Shown: positions 53,425 to 62,958 of the stretch, piece by piece | How positions within the stretch are numbered: position 1 is the first letter of the stretch | How the letters are laid out: every line of letters begins with the position of its first letter | NCBI GenBank assembly: GCA_022843145.1 | Contig: JALHOF010000008.1 | Span: forward strand, 124,001 to 188,000 | Reading direction: 5' to 3' | DNA length: 64,000 bases | Origin: Hyphomicrobium sp. | GTDB taxonomy: Bacteria; Pseudomonadota; Alphaproteobacteria; Rhizobiales; Hyphomicrobiaceae | Program-made: the position numbers and the translations under genes | Notes under the pieces: model-generated | The model's input: only the letters and a program-made list of their open reading frames with translations | Told to the model about the DNA's origin: nothing | The model's database searches: none

Positions 53425-54417
53425 TTACGCCTGCTGGATCGCCGACAGCACCCAGTCGCTCGGCTTGCCGTTAGCGCCGCGGCGGAACGTCCACAATTCC
53501 GTCGCTTCGGTCGGCTCGGTCCGGCTGCCCGAGATCACGCGTCCCGTCGCGGCATCGACCTCGGCGTCCAGCACGCTGTAGCGCATCGCAACCGTCGCGT
53601 ACTCGCCCGAAGGATCGCGCCAAGACTCTGATAGATCGCCCTGCAGCAGCTTCGCGCCGGATACCTCGTTGCGCACGCCCTTTGACGTGTTCGCGGCCAG
53701 CTCCTCGGCGAAATACGAGAGCATTTCCGGAGTCGTCCGGTCGCCGAGCGCATCGATGTCATTGCGCCCATAGGCAGACTGAATCTCGCCCAATTGCGCC
53801 TCGAACGCATCGAAATCGGGCTTACCGAGAGTCAACGGCGGGCTTGCGCCGAAGCCGGTCCCGCCCGCGGACTGCCGCAGGCTGGCATTCTCGTCGACGC
53901 GCGGACGGCTGCGCGCCGCACCCGACGCGCCGGCCATCGCTGGCTGTGGCGTACCGGCCTGACGGTTACGATACCAGCTCAGCGCCAGCCAGACGATGCC
54001 GCCGATCAGCAGCGCCTGGAGCATGAAGCCGAGCACGCTGGCCAATGCGCCGACGCCGAAAATGCCGGCCAATGCAGCCGCGAACAGACCGCCCATCAGC
54101 AAACCGCGCATGCCGCCGAAGCGCGACGCCTGACCGGCAGCGCTGGTCGCTGCACCTGTGGCGGCGCCAGTACCCTTGGCGGCGGCGACCGAACCCGGCT
54201 GCGTCATCGATTTGTCGATCGGCGCGGCGGCCCTGGGGGCCGTGTTGGTGGTTGGCGGCGCGGAGAACGTGCGGTCGCCACGGCTGCCGAAGCTGCCACC
54301 CCGGCCCGGCCGGGCGTCCGCGGTGCTCGCGACGATCGCCAGTACGGCCGTCGCCGCCACAGCCGCGAAGCCAAAGCGCGTCAGCCCCGTCTGCAGCCCA
54401 GTCCATCGCATCGTCAT
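53425..54417 (-). CDS. Tim44-like membrane-associated protein
   Basis: 330 residues. A signal peptide or first membrane helix (TRFGFAAVAATAVLAIVAST, ending TADARPG) is followed by a Gly/Thr/Ala-rich spacer, one or two hydrophobic segments near 105-145 (MRGLLMGGLFAAALAGIFGVGALASVLG, FMLQALLIGGIVWLALSWY), and a C-terminal Tim44 domain about 195-330 (FDAFEAQLGEIQSAYGRND, EYATVAMRYSVLDAEVDA, ATELWTFRRG). It is related to the matrix-side tether of the mitochondrial import motor, and in bacteria is probably a membrane scaffold. The ATG is at 54417. Confidence 0.88.
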   Translation of the reverse strand: MTMRWTGLQTGLTRFGFAAVAATAVLAIVASTADARPGRGGSFGSRGDRTFSAPPTTNTAPRAAAPIDKSMTQPGSVAAAKGTGAATGAATSAAGQASRFGGMRGLLMGGLFAAALAGIFGVGALASVLGFMLQALLIGGIVWLALSWYRNRQAGTPQPAMAGASGAARSRPRVDENASLRQSAGGTGFGASPPLTLGKPDFDAFEAQLGEIQSAYGRNDIDALGDRTTPEMLSYFAEELAANTSKGVRNEVSGAKLLQGDLSESWRDPSGEYATVAMRYSVLDAEVDAATGRVISGSRTEPTEATELWTFRRGANGKPSDWVLSAIQQA

Positions 54418-54559
54418 GCTCGACCCCTAGTTGATGTGCGCCCGATCTCTTGCGGCCGGACGTCGCAAGCTCATCATATAGGAAGCGCGGACGAATACAC
54501 CAGACGCCGGATAACCGGTTACTTGGCGTATCCACGCCGCTGCAGCGGCCGAAACGCAA

Positions 54560-54589
54560 AACGCGCCGGGCGATACCGCCCAGCGCGTT
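54560..54589 (-). terminator. Intrinsic terminator of the minus-strand secreted-protein gene
   Basis: AACGCGC-C-GGGCG (54560-54572) and CGCCC-A-GCGCGTT (54577-54589) form a 12-pair stem with one mismatch and an ATAC loop; on the minus strand it continues TTTTGCGTTT. It lies about 38 bases past the stop at 54627. Confidence 0.65.
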
Positions 54590-54626
54590 CAACGACCTTC
54601 GGTGGTGCGGCGAACAATCGTCTAGC

Positions 54627-55154
54627 TTACTTGCCCTTCTTCACGCTGACGCGGAAGTCGATTTCGGCTTTCTTATTCTCTGCGCCGGTGCGCGAAATCC
54701 GCTGCCCGCACGAACTGACGTTGGAGAGACCCTCGACGCGGCAGCGCGCCGTATCGACGACGAAATCGAGATCGCGCTTCTTGTCGACGCGGTTGATGTC
54801 GATCGCATCGCTCGGATTGAGGACGTCCTTGTCCAGGAGTTCGACCTTGACGTTGGTCTTGCCACGCGGAACGGACTGCGTGATCTTCCAGTCCGGCTTG
54901 CCCCCCGTCTGCTGCTTCGCGACCGGCGACTTCTGCGCGGTGCCGCCAATCGTGACGCGCGCGAAGATATCCGGTGCGCCGCCGCCGACGTCGATCTTGT
55001 CGAGCGTCTTGTAGCGGTTCACGGTGATCGTCACCTCGTCCATCTTTCCGGATTGCGCCACCGCGACCGTCGCAGCCAGCGCCGGCACCATCAGAACAGC
55101 GGCGATCGTCGCAAACGACCGGCGCTTCGTCATCGTCGAACTTGGGCGTGTCAT
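54627..55154 (-). CDS. Secreted protein of unknown function
   Basis: 175 residues from the ATG at 55154 with GGAGGG upstream; the frame extends to 55352 without support. A basic signal peptide (KRRSFATIAAVLMVPALAATVAVAQ) precedes a mature domain of beta-rich character: EVTITVNRYKTLDKIDVGG, DIFARVTIGGTAQKS, TNVKVELLDKDVLNP. An acidic, ligand-loop-like DKDVLNPSDAIDINRVDKKRDLDF could bind calcium, as C2 domains do. Two cysteines at the end (RCRV, SSCGQ) could pair. No family is recognised. Confidence 0.6.
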   Translation of the reverse strand: MTRPSSTMTKRRSFATIAAVLMVPALAATVAVAQSGKMDEVTITVNRYKTLDKIDVGGGAPDIFARVTIGGTAQKSPVAKQQTGGKPDWKITQSVPRGKTNVKVELLDKDVLNPSDAIDINRVDKKRDLDFVVDTARCRVEGLSNVSSCGQRISRTGAENKKAEIDFRVSVKKGK

Positions 55155-55430
55155 GATCAAACCCTCCACAACATGGCTACAAAAATTGATCTCTCGACAC
55201 TCGGGACGCAGCGCACCCCGATGACGCGGACCGGCGAGTTCCACCGTCAGTCCACGTGCTGTCGCTAAACAGTATTTCAGGAATGGAAAAATTGCGCGCG
55301 TGATACAGCGCGTCAGGCTGTTCGTCGGCCCCCGGATGTTGCCCGCCGGCAACGGTGACGACGTGGCGACCCACCTTCAGCCTGCAACTAAAATCGACTT
55401 AGAGCATGCGGCTCGCGAGTCCCGCGCCGG

Positions 55431-56717
55431 TCAAGCCCGACGTCGCACCCGATCGACCCATACCGCCGTGATTTCCATCGCTGCGAACGATACCGCCGCC
55501 GAGGCGACCAGAACCCACAAGCCGGCGCGCGCACCGAACGCCTCGACAATGGCCGCGAATGCGAACGGCGCCACTGCACTCATCAGAAGTTGCGGCGTCG
55601 CGAGGATACCGAGCATCGTGCCATACCCTTCGGCCCCGAACAGGGCCAGCGGCACTGCGCCCCGGACGATCGTGACCAGCCCCTGCGATATCCCGAGAAG
55701 CAGCGTGAACAGCAGCGCCGTCTCGAAACTCGCGCCCGTAAGCACCAGCACTGCCAGCGAGACGGGCAGCAACGCAATCGCCAAGCGTCCCAACATCACC
55801 GCCGACAGCCCTTGCCCGAAATAGAGTTCCCACGCTCGCCCCGCCACTTGCGCGATGCCTTTCAGCGACGCGAGGCCGACCGCGACACCAAGCGCGAGTC
55901 CGGAACCTTCCAGGATCGAGACGAGGTGCACCGAAACCGCGCCGAACACGAACGAATTGGCCGCGAGCACGAGCCCGAACAGCAGCACGGCGGCCAGCTT
56001 CGCCGAACCGATAAGCGGCGGCTGGGCATGATCCGGGTGTCCAGCCGGTACCGAATCCGCCGCCGGCCCCGGCCCATCCTGGCCGCGTTGCTCGCGCCGT
56101 GCTAATCCCCACCACGTCAGCGGCAGCGCGACGAACAGGCAAAGCGCTGCGAAGACCACGAGCGTCGCGCGCCAGCCGATCAGGCCATCGAGCCAATGCC
56201 CGATCGGCCAGAACACCGTCGACGCCAGCCCGCCGAACAGCGTGAGATACGAGATCGCGCGGCGGCCGCGCGTTGGCAGCACTTGCACGATGGCGGCAAA
56301 CGCCGCGTCATAAAGGATCATGCGCATAGCTGGGCCGAGCATCAGCCAGCCCGCGATGTAGACCCACTCTGTGCGGGCCGCCGCGATCACGAGCAAACCC
56401 GCCGCCGCCAGCAACAGCCCGAGCGTCATCACGATGCGTCCACCGTGCCGATCGACCAGCCGGCCCGCCCATGTCGAGATCAAACCCGAGGCGACGAGCC
56501 CAGCCGTCATTCCGCCGAACACGAAACTCTGGCTCCAGCCGGTCGCGGCGGAGATCGGCCGGCCGAGCACGCCGAGCATGTAGAAGGTCGTGCCCCAAGT
56601 AATCAATTCGGTGATGCCGAGCGCCCATACCGCCCGCATCATCGGGTCGCGCGGCGGGGCCGGATCGGTAGGCGGCGCGGGCGCGGCATCCGAACCCGTG
56701 TGCGCCTTGTCTTGCAT
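55431..56717 (-). CDS. Major facilitator superfamily transporter
   Basis: 428 residues from the ATG at 56717. Twelve hydrophobic segments in two halves, joined by a Pro/Gly-rich cytoplasmic loop (RREQRGQDGPGPAADSVPAG near 215). The loop 2-3 signature is GRLVDRHGGRIVMTLG, a close match to the MFS G-x3-D-R-x-G-R motif. The half-way repeat is GRAWELYFGQGLSAVMLGRL. It exchanges or expels small molecules at the inner membrane; the substrate cannot be told. It is divergent from the ABC1 kinase gene, with 163 bases between starts. Confidence 0.87.
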   Translation of the reverse strand: MQDKAHTGSDAAPAPPTDPAPPRDPMMRAVWALGITELITWGTTFYMLGVLGRPISAATGWSQSFVFGGMTAGLVASGLISTWAGRLVDRHGGRIVMTLGLLLAAAGLLVIAAARTEWVYIAGWLMLGPAMRMILYDAAFAAIVQVLPTRGRRAISYLTLFGGLASTVFWPIGHWLDGLIGWRATLVVFAALCLFVALPLTWWGLARREQRGQDGPGPAADSVPAGHPDHAQPPLIGSAKLAAVLLFGLVLAANSFVFGAVSVHLVSILEGSGLALGVAVGLASLKGIAQVAGRAWELYFGQGLSAVMLGRLAIALLPVSLAVLVLTGASFETALLFTLLLGISQGLVTIVRGAVPLALFGAEGYGTMLGILATPQLLMSAVAPFAFAAIVEAFGARAGLWVLVASAAVSFAAMEITAVWVDRVRRRA

Positions 56718-56880
56718 CGTGCGGCTCTGCCCCGATCGCGTTTCCAAATCTCTCGCGGCTCGCCCGCCCGGCAGTTGCAGCCGCGTCGACCGTGCCGGCC
56801 CCACCGCTGCCATTGATCCGCGCCAGTCGTGGTACGTAGACTTCGGCAGAGCGTTTAGCATTTACGCGCCGCGTTGAAAC

Positions 56881-58278
56881 ATGCCCGTTTTGTCCGGCGA
56901 CCGAAAGGACCCCACCTTGTCCGACAACGAGAACAACCGCTTCTCGGCCCGTGCCGCCCGCTACATGAAGGTCGGCACGAACGTCGGATCTGTTGCGGCG
57001 AAAGTGGCTGGCCAGCGCCTGTTCGGTCTCGAAAGCGACAACGCCCGCAACGCCGCCGCGCTCGCCGCGGCACTCGGCGGTCTCAAGGGGCCGATGATGA
57101 AGGTCGCGCAGTTGCTTTCGACGATCCCCGAGGCGCTGCCCAAGGAATACGCCCGCGAGCTGTCTCAATTGCAAAGTCAGGCTCCGGCAATGGGGCCGGC
57201 GTTCGTCAAGCGCCGCATGATCGCCGAGCTCGGCCCCGATTGGCAGAGCCGGTTTGCGAGCTTCGAGCCGCAGGCCGCGGCTTCGGCGTCCCTCGGGCAG
57301 GTCCACCGCGCCACCGCCCATGACGGCCGCCGGCTGGCCTGCAAGCTCCAGTATCCCGACATGCAGTCCGCGGTCGAGGCCGACCTCAGCCAGCTCAAGG
57401 TCGTCTTCGGCATCCACGCGCGCATGGATCCCGGCGTCGACACGACCGAGATGCTGACCGAGATCGCGGCGCGGTTGCGCGAGGAACTGGATTACGACCT
57501 CGAAGCCCGCCACACGCGGCTTTATGGCGCGATTTTCGAGGCCGATGCCCTTGTCCGCGTTCCTGGCGTGATACCGGAACTCTCGACCAAGCGGCTGCTC
57601 ACACTGACTTGGCTCGATGGCAAGAAGCTGCTCGACTACAAGCCCGCACCGCTCGAGGACCGCAACGATATCGCCCGCGCCATGTTCCGAGCCTGGTGGT
57701 ACCCGTTCAGCCACTTCGGCGTCATTCACGGCGATCCGCACCTCGGCAACTACACGGTTTTCGAAGAGGGTGGCAAGGCGGCCGGCATCAACCTGCTCGA
57801 CTACGGCTGCATCCGCACCTTCCCGGTCAAATTCGTGCAGGGCGTCGTCGACCTCTATAACGGGTTGCTCACGAACAACCGCGATCTTGTGGTCCACGCC
57901 TACCAGAGCTGGGGTTTCAAGGGCCTCACGTCGGAGTTGATCGACGCCATGAGCATCTGGGCCAAGTTCATCTACGGCCCGTTGCTCGACGACCGCGTCC
58001 GCACCGTTGCCGACGCCACCCCACCCGGCGAATACGGGCGCGCGGAAGCCTTCGCCGTGCACAAGATCCTGCGCGAAAAAGGCCCCGTCACGGTCCCCCG
58101 CGAATTCGTCTTCATGGACCGTGCCGCTATCGGCCTCGGCGGAGTTTTCCTCCACCTCGACGCACGGCTCAATTGGCACAATCTTTTCAACGAGACGATC
58201 GAAGGCTTCCAGCTCGACGAGGTCGCCAAGCGCCAGCAGATCGCCTTTGATCGCGCGGGTGTGCCGCTCCCCACCTGA
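56881..58278 (+). CDS. ABC1/AarF (UbiB-like) atypical kinase
   Basis: 465 residues. The family signature appears as GPMMKVAQLLSTIPEALP, where the usual K-x-G-Q reads K-V-A-Q, then AASASLGQVHRA for the Ala-rich nucleotide loop, the conserved Lys in ACKLQYPDM, and the catalytic HGDPHLGNYTVF. This is the COQ8/UbiB kinase family that supports ubiquinone synthesis at the inner membrane, by a mechanism that is not settled. The Ala-for-Gly change seems to be common in alphaproteobacterial members of this type (recollection, not checked). Confidence 0.88.
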   Translation: MPVLSGDRKDPTLSDNENNRFSARAARYMKVGTNVGSVAAKVAGQRLFGLESDNARNAAALAAALGGLKGPMMKVAQLLSTIPEALPKEYARELSQLQSQAPAMGPAFVKRRMIAELGPDWQSRFASFEPQAAASASLGQVHRATAHDGRRLACKLQYPDMQSAVEADLSQLKVVFGIHARMDPGVDTTEMLTEIAARLREELDYDLEARHTRLYGAIFEADALVRVPGVIPELSTKRLLTLTWLDGKKLLDYKPAPLEDRNDIARAMFRAWWYPFSHFGVIHGDPHLGNYTVFEEGGKAAGINLLDYGCIRTFPVKFVQGVVDLYNGLLTNNRDLVVHAYQSWGFKGLTSELIDAMSIWAKFIYGPLLDDRVRTVADATPPGEYGRAEAFAVHKILREKGPVTVPREFVFMDRAAIGLGGVFLHLDARLNWHNLFNETIEGFQLDEVAKRQQIAFDRAGVPLPT

Positions 58279-58426
58279 CCTGCACGCATCCGGACCGGCT
58301 CTGCGTCAAAAAGGCCGCTTTGGCGAGGCTTTGCGCCACAGTGCATTCGCCTTGAACACCCGCACGCCTTGAGCTACGAACATGCTCCAGTATTGTGAAA
58401 ATATCACACACGGAGGGGCAAGGCTC

Positions 58427-58573
58427 ATGAGCATCGACACGTCGAAGGGTCACAAGGCCATGGACTATCCGGAGCACGTCCGGACCTACAGCGGCTTCAT
58501 CCAGCTGACCAAGATTACGATCATATCACTCGTCATCTTGCTCTCCGGCATGGCTTATTTCCTCGTCCACTGA
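58427..58573 (+). CDS. aa3-type cytochrome c oxidase subunit IV
   Basis: 48 residues from the ATG at 58427, with GGAGGGG nine bases upstream; the longer frame to 58382 adds residues of no character. The sequence fits the bacterial subunit IV: a charged lead-in (MDYPEHVRTYSGFIQLTK) followed by one membrane helix (ITIISLVILLSGMAYFLV). It is an accessory subunit of the terminal aa3 oxidase, stabilising the complex. Subunits I-III are not in this window. It is a family mark of Alphaproteobacteria. Confidence 0.85.
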   Translation: MSIDTSKGHKAMDYPEHVRTYSGFIQLTKITIISLVILLSGMAYFLVH

Positions 58574-58807
58574 TCGAACGGCCGGCGGCGGGGCCCACGC
58601 ATCTTTTCGGATCGAAGCGGATCCGCTGCGCGAAACCACCTACTCCGCGACATCAGGCGCGAGGCTTGCTCGGCTTGGTCCGTCCTCATCGTCGGCTCGA
58701 TTTAATCGCTTCGTTTGAACGGTCGTGGCGCGCCCTCGCGGGCCACGCGTCTTGCGACTTCGTCATCCCACACGTGCAACGCACGGCTCAGGCAAACGGA
58801 AGTAACC

Positions 58808-59947
58808 ATGGTCACCATCGCGGTCACCGCCGAAGCAGCAGACGAGCCTCGCGTCGCGGTCTCCCCCGAAACCGTCAAGAAACTGGCAGCACTCGGCGCC
58901 ACGGTTCGCGTGCAGACGGGCGCGGGCCTCAGATCGCGCTACTCTGACGAGGCGCTGAAGGCGGCCGGCGCGGAGATCGTGGCCAGCGCCTCGGATGCGG
59001 TCGCGGGCGCCGACATTCTGCTCAAGGTGCGCCGCCCGTCGGCCGACGAGATCAAGGGCTTGAAGCCGGGCGGCATGGCCATCGCCATGATCGACCCCTA
59101 CGGCGACCGCGCCGGGCTCGAGCAGCTCGCGCAGAGCAAAGCCTCGATTTTCTCGATGGAATTCATGCCTCGCATCACCCGCGCCCAGTCAATGGACGTG
59201 CTGTCGTCACAGGCCAACCTCGCGGGCTACAAGGCCGTCGTCGACGCCGCTTCGATGTTCGATCAGGCGATGCCGATGATGATGACCGCCGCTGGTACGG
59301 TCCCCGCCGCCAAGGTGTTCATCATGGGCGTCGGCGTCGCCGGTCTGCAGGCCATCGCAACCGCTCGGCGCATGGGCGCCATCGTAACCGCTACCGACGT
59401 GCGGCCCGCCACCAAGGAGCAGGTTGCATCCCTCGGCGCCAAGTTCATCGCGGTTGAGGACGACGAGTTCAAGCAGGCGCAGACCGCCGCCGGGTATGCG
59501 AAGCCGATGTCGCCCGAATACCAGAAGAAGCAGGCAGAACTGGTCGCCAGCCACATCAAGACCCAAGACATCGTCATCACCACCGCGCTGATCCCGGGCC
59601 GTCCGGCGCCGCGACTGATCACCGCCGCGATGGTCGACGCCATGAAGCCCGGCGCGGTCATCGTCGATCTCGCCGCCGAGCGTGGCGGCAACTGCGAGCT
59701 GACCCAGCCAGGCAAGGTCGTCGACGTCAAGGGCGTCCGCATTTCCGGCCCGATCAACCTCGCCGGCACCGTCCCCGTCAACGCATCTGGCCTCTATGCC
59801 AAGAACCTGCTCACCTTCCTCGATACGATGTTCGACAAGAAGGAAAAGGTTTTGAAGATCAACTGGGACGACGAGATCATCAAAGGCACACTGGTCGCCA
59901 AGGATGGTGCGCTGGTCCACCCAAGCCTCGTCGAAAAGCCCGCCTGA
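58808..59947 (+). CDS. pntAA: NAD(P) transhydrogenase subunit alpha, part 1
   Basis: 379 residues from the ATG at 58808, with GGAAG upstream. This is domain I, the NAD(H)-binding part: the N-terminal AlaDh_PNT_N fold ([21 protein letters not shown]) and the Rossmann domain with [20 protein letters not shown] (GxGxxG) and TATDVRP. Asn/Gln contacts appear in [23 protein letters not shown]. Hydride passes from NADH here to NADP+ on PntB, driven by the proton gradient. Alphaproteobacteria, like Rhodospirillum, split the alpha chain into PntAA and PntAb, as here. Confidence 0.94.
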   Translation: MVTIAVTAEAADEPRVAVSPETVKKLAALGATVRVQTGAGLRSRYSDEALKAAGAEIVASASDAVAGADILLKVRRPSADEIKGLKPGGMAIAMIDPYGDRAGLEQLAQSKASIFSMEFMPRITRAQSMDVLSSQANLAGYKAVVDAASMFDQAMPMMMTAAGTVPAAKVFIMGVGVAGLQAIATARRMGAIVTATDVRPATKEQVASLGAKFIAVEDDEFKQAQTAAGYAKPMSPEYQKKQAELVASHIKTQDIVITTALIPGRPAPRLITAAMVDAMKPGAVIVDLAAERGGNCELTQPGKVVDVKGVRISGPINLAGTVPVNASGLYAKNLLTFLDTMFDKKEKVLKINWDDEIIKGTLVAKDGALVHPSLVEKPA

Positions 59948-59991
59948 TTAGCCGATCCACACTGATCGTCCGTTCTGATCAAGGACCTCAC

Positions 59992-60414
59992 ATGACGAAC
60001 TTGCGCTCGATCTGGCTCCAAAGCCGCAAGGCCGCCCTCCTCGCAATTCTGCTCACGGGCATTCTGGCCGCCGTTCCTGGTGCCGCATACGCCGCCAGCC
60101 CAACCGACACGGTCGACCCGTTCGTCTACCGGCTGATGGTGTTCGCGATGGCGATCTTCGTCGGCTACTACGTCGTCTGGAGCGTCACGCCCGCCCTGCA
60201 CACGCCCTTGATGAGCGTCACAAATGCGATCTCCTCGGTGATCGTCGTCGGCGCGCTGCTCGCCGTCGGCGTTTCGCTTGCATCATCGGGCAGCATCCTT
60301 GCCAAGTTCTTCGGCTTCCTCGCGCTGGTGATGGCCTCGATCAACATCTTCGGCGGCTTCCTCGTCACCGCGCGCATGCTCGCCATGTACAAGAAAAAAG
60401 ACGGAAAGAAGTGA
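59992..60414 (+). CDS. pntAB: NAD(P) transhydrogenase subunit alpha, part 2
   Basis: 140 residues, the membrane part of the split alpha subunit. Helices lie about 16-35, 47-68 ([20 protein letters not shown]), 78-100 and 106-125, with the conserved [23 protein letters not shown] loop and helix that lines the proton channel. It ends in a charged tail (MYKKKDGKK). The TGA overlaps the GTG of the next gene, so translation is coupled into an extra small gene before pntB. Confidence 0.93.
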   Translation: MTNLRSIWLQSRKAALLAILLTGILAAVPGAAYAASPTDTVDPFVYRLMVFAMAIFVGYYVVWSVTPALHTPLMSVTNAISSVIVVGALLAVGVSLASSGSILAKFFGFLALVMASINIFGGFLVTARMLAMYKKKDGKK

Positions 60415-60698
60415 TCGATGCCGACTGGCGCGCACTGGTCCTGGACTTCGTCGAGCGGCGCTGCAGCGAAGCGGCGTTTAACGACCTGTTCCTCGACGCC
60501 TGGCGCGCCGCACGGGATTGCGGCAAGCCCATCCCTAAGCCCGTCGATGATCTCTTCTACGTCGTCGAAGCCTATTGTCCGGACCCTGCACTCCGAAATC
60601 CGCAAAGCCCTTACGAAGCCGATGACGCCGCGCTTCGCCAATCCGCCGTCGAGGCCCTCGCGCGCCTCTCGAGCCCGCTGCCGCCATTAGGAACCTGA
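60411..60698 (+). CDS. Colicin-immunity-like small protein inside the pnt operon
   Basis: 95 residues from a GTG at 60411 that overlaps the pntAb stop (GTGA); the last codon is 2 bases before the pntB ATG. No signal peptide or membrane segment. The pattern [44 protein letters not shown] and [18 protein letters not shown] resembles the bacterial self-protective colicin-like immunity family, small acidic proteins that bind and block nuclease-type toxins. No toxin partner is seen nearby. Alternatively it is an assembly or regulatory factor of the transhydrogenase. Confidence 0.68.
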   Translation: MIDADWRALVLDFVERRCSEAAFNDLFLDAWRAARDCGKPIPKPVDDLFYVVEAYCPDPALRNPQSPYEADDAALRQSAVEALARLSSPLPPLGT

Positions 60699-60699
60699 C

Positions 60700-62112
60700 A
60701 TGAACGCCAATCTCGCCGCCGTCCTCTATCTCGTCTCAGGTATCCTGTTCATCCTCGCGTTGCGCGGGTTGTCGAGCCCGGCCACTTCGCGGCAGGGCAA
60801 CACCTACGGCATGATCGGCATGACGATCGCCATCCTGACCACCCTCGGGCTGCTCGGCTCGCCGGACAGCGTCCTGACCTGGATCCTGATCATCGCCGGC
60901 ATCGGCGTCGGCGGCGCCATCGGCGCCTACACCGCCAAGAACATTCCGATGACCATGATGCCGGAGCTGGTCGCGGCATTTCACTCCCTCGTCGGCCTCG
61001 CGGCCGTGTTCGTCGCCGCCGGTGCTCTCTATGCGCCCGACGCGTTCGGCATCGGCTCACCCGGCAACATCAAGACCGCCAGCCTCGTCGAGATGGCGAT
61101 CGGCGTCGCCATCGGCGCCATCACCTTCACCGGCTCGGTCATCGCCTTCGCCAAGCTCTCCGGTCGCATGTCCGGCAAGCCGATCATCCTGCCGATGCGG
61201 CACGTCATCAACGCCGGCTTCGGCCTGCTGATCATCTACCTGATCTATCAGCTCAGCATCTCCGGCGGCAGCACGTGGATGTTCTGGGCGATCACCATCC
61301 TGTCGCTGATCTTCGGCATTCTCATCATCATCCCCATCGGCGGCGCCGACATGCCGGTCGTGGTGTCGATGCTGAACTCGTACTCGGGCTGGGCCGCCGC
61401 CGGCATCGGCTTCACACTAGGCAATATCGCGCTCATCATCACCGGAGCACTCGTCGGCTCGTCGGGCGCGATCCTCAGCTACATCATGTGCAAGGGCATG
61501 AACCGCAACTTCCTGTCGGTCATCGCCGGTGGCTTCGGCGGCGAGACCGCTGGCCCGGCGGCAGCGGGCGGCGAGCAGAAGCCGGTCAAGCTCGGCTCGG
61601 CCGAGGACGCCTCCTACGTGCTCAAGAACGCGTCGAAGGTCATCATCGTCCCCGGCTACGGCATGGCCGTCGCCCAGGCCCAGCATGCCCTGCGTGAAAT
61701 GGCGGACAATCTCAAGAAGGCCGGCGTCGAGGTGAAGTACGCGATCCATCCGGTGGCAGGACGCATGCCCGGCCACATGAACGTGCTGCTCGCCGAAGCC
61801 AACGTCCCCTATGACGAGGTGTTCGAGCTCGAGGACATCAACTCCGACTTCTCACAGGCCGACGCCGTCTACGTCATCGGCGCCAACGACGTCGTCAACC
61901 CGGCCGCTGAAGACGACAAGACCTCGCCGATTTACGGCATGCCCGTGTTGCAGGTGTGGAAGGCCGGAACGGTGTTCTTCAACAAGCGCTCGCTCGCGTC
62001 CGGATATGCCGGCATCGACAATCCGGTCTTCTACCGCGACAATACCGTCATGGTGCTCGGCGACGCCAAGAAGATGACCGAGGAAATCGCCAAGGCGCTG
62101 GCGCATTCTTGA
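60700..62112 (+). CDS. pntB: NAD(P) transhydrogenase subunit beta
   Basis: 470 residues, full length. About nine membrane helices occupy 1-265, with ENIPMTMMPELVAAFHSLVG-like KNIPMTMMPELVAAFHSLVG carrying the channel His. The NADP(H)-binding domain III follows: VIIVPGYGMAVAQAQHALRE, AIHPVAGRMPGHMNVLLAEA, DVYVIGAND-type VYVIGANDVVNP and the Lys/Arg pocket near FFNKRSLASGYAGIDNPVF. It makes NADPH from NADH using the proton gradient. It closes the pntAA-pntAb-immunity-like-pntB run. Confidence 0.95.
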   Translation: MNANLAAVLYLVSGILFILALRGLSSPATSRQGNTYGMIGMTIAILTTLGLLGSPDSVLTWILIIAGIGVGGAIGAYTAKNIPMTMMPELVAAFHSLVGLAAVFVAAGALYAPDAFGIGSPGNIKTASLVEMAIGVAIGAITFTGSVIAFAKLSGRMSGKPIILPMRHVINAGFGLLIIYLIYQLSISGGSTWMFWAITILSLIFGILIIIPIGGADMPVVVSMLNSYSGWAAAGIGFTLGNIALIITGALVGSSGAILSYIMCKGMNRNFLSVIAGGFGGETAGPAAAGGEQKPVKLGSAEDASYVLKNASKVIIVPGYGMAVAQAQHALREMADNLKKAGVEVKYAIHPVAGRMPGHMNVLLAEANVPYDEVFELEDINSDFSQADAVYVIGANDVVNPAAEDDKTSPIYGMPVLQVWKAGTVFFNKRSLASGYAGIDNPVFYRDNTVMVLGDAKKMTEEIAKALAHS

Positions 62113-62380
62113 GTTGCGCCAGCCGACACGCGTTCCGCGAGCCGGCCGGCAGGCGCGGATTGCGGCGCATGCTTCTCGACGACGCACGGGCTCGCGGAAA
62201 CTCGGGCTCGTTGCGCGTTAGGCCCGCTCACCGCGTCGATCCAACTCATCGCGAAATCGTGATCGGCGGCTGAACCGAGTTCGCCCTCCCCGCGTTCCAT
62301 TCGTCAGTTAGTCTCAGAGTTTCGTTGCTGTTATGGCAGCGACCCGTAACTGAGACGCTGCCGAGACAGGAGCGAGAGCA

Positions 62381-62956
62381 TTGCGGCCAGCACGCGCATC
62401 ACTCACGTCCGTCATAGGCTTGGCCTTCGCCGCCGCCTGCGCGTCGGTCAGCGCCCTCGCTCAAGAGCCGCGCGGCGAAACCTGGCGCGGTCGCGAGATC
62501 ATCAAGGAGATCGGCGGAACGGTCGTCAGTTGCCGCGATAGTTATGGTTTGAACGTGCACGCCGTCCTCGTGTCCGACCTCGGCGACGTCGGACGTGCGC
62601 GCAACCTTTACAAGACGCCGGTCATCATGATGGACCCGAGCCACCTGATTCGGCTGCCTGGAAAGCTGCAGCTCTTCTTCTTCGGCCACGAATGCGCGCA
62701 CCACGTTCTCGGGCACACCTACGTGCTGCGTCCAGGCGTGGAGACCGAGGCTGACTGCTGGGCCGCAAAAGATGGCCGCGATCGCGGGCTGTTCACGCGC
62801 GACGACGTGCAGAGCTGGGCTCCGTGGTTCGCCCAAAGCCGAGGGTCCACTGTCTCGGGCCACCTGCCCGGACCCGAGCGCGCGCGATTTATCCTCCAGT
62901 GCTTCGACGACAGCACCGACACCGCCGCATCGACGACGGTGACGCAGCAACGCTGA
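62381..62956 (+). CDS. Secreted HExxH metalloprotease-like protein
   Basis: 191 residues from a TTG at 62381, supported by AGGAG nine bases upstream. The signal peptide ends SALAQ near 28. The core reads FFGHECAHHVLGH (His103, Glu104, His107) followed by ETEADCWAAK about 16 residues later, where Glu121 or Glu123 and Asp125 fit the gluzincin third-ligand motif of M48-like peptidases. Two further Cys (51, 126) could pair. It would be a small periplasmic zinc peptidase, smaller than usual M48 enzymes, of unknown target. Its stop is 2 bases from the convergent neighbour's stop. Confidence 0.65.
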   Translation: MRPARASLTSVIGLAFAAACASVSALAQEPRGETWRGREIIKEIGGTVVSCRDSYGLNVHAVLVSDLGDVGRARNLYKTPVIMMDPSHLIRLPGKLQLFFFGHECAHHVLGHTYVLRPGVETEADCWAAKDGRDRGLFTRDDVQSWAPWFAQSRGSTVSGHLPGPERARFILQCFDDSTDTAASTTVTQQR

Positions 62957-62958
62957 GG

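Noticed and set aside
56308-58179. 623-residue minus-strand frame over the ABC1 kinase
   Set aside because: It is a shadow of the kinase and of the MFS start region; its last part is out of frame with the true transporter.
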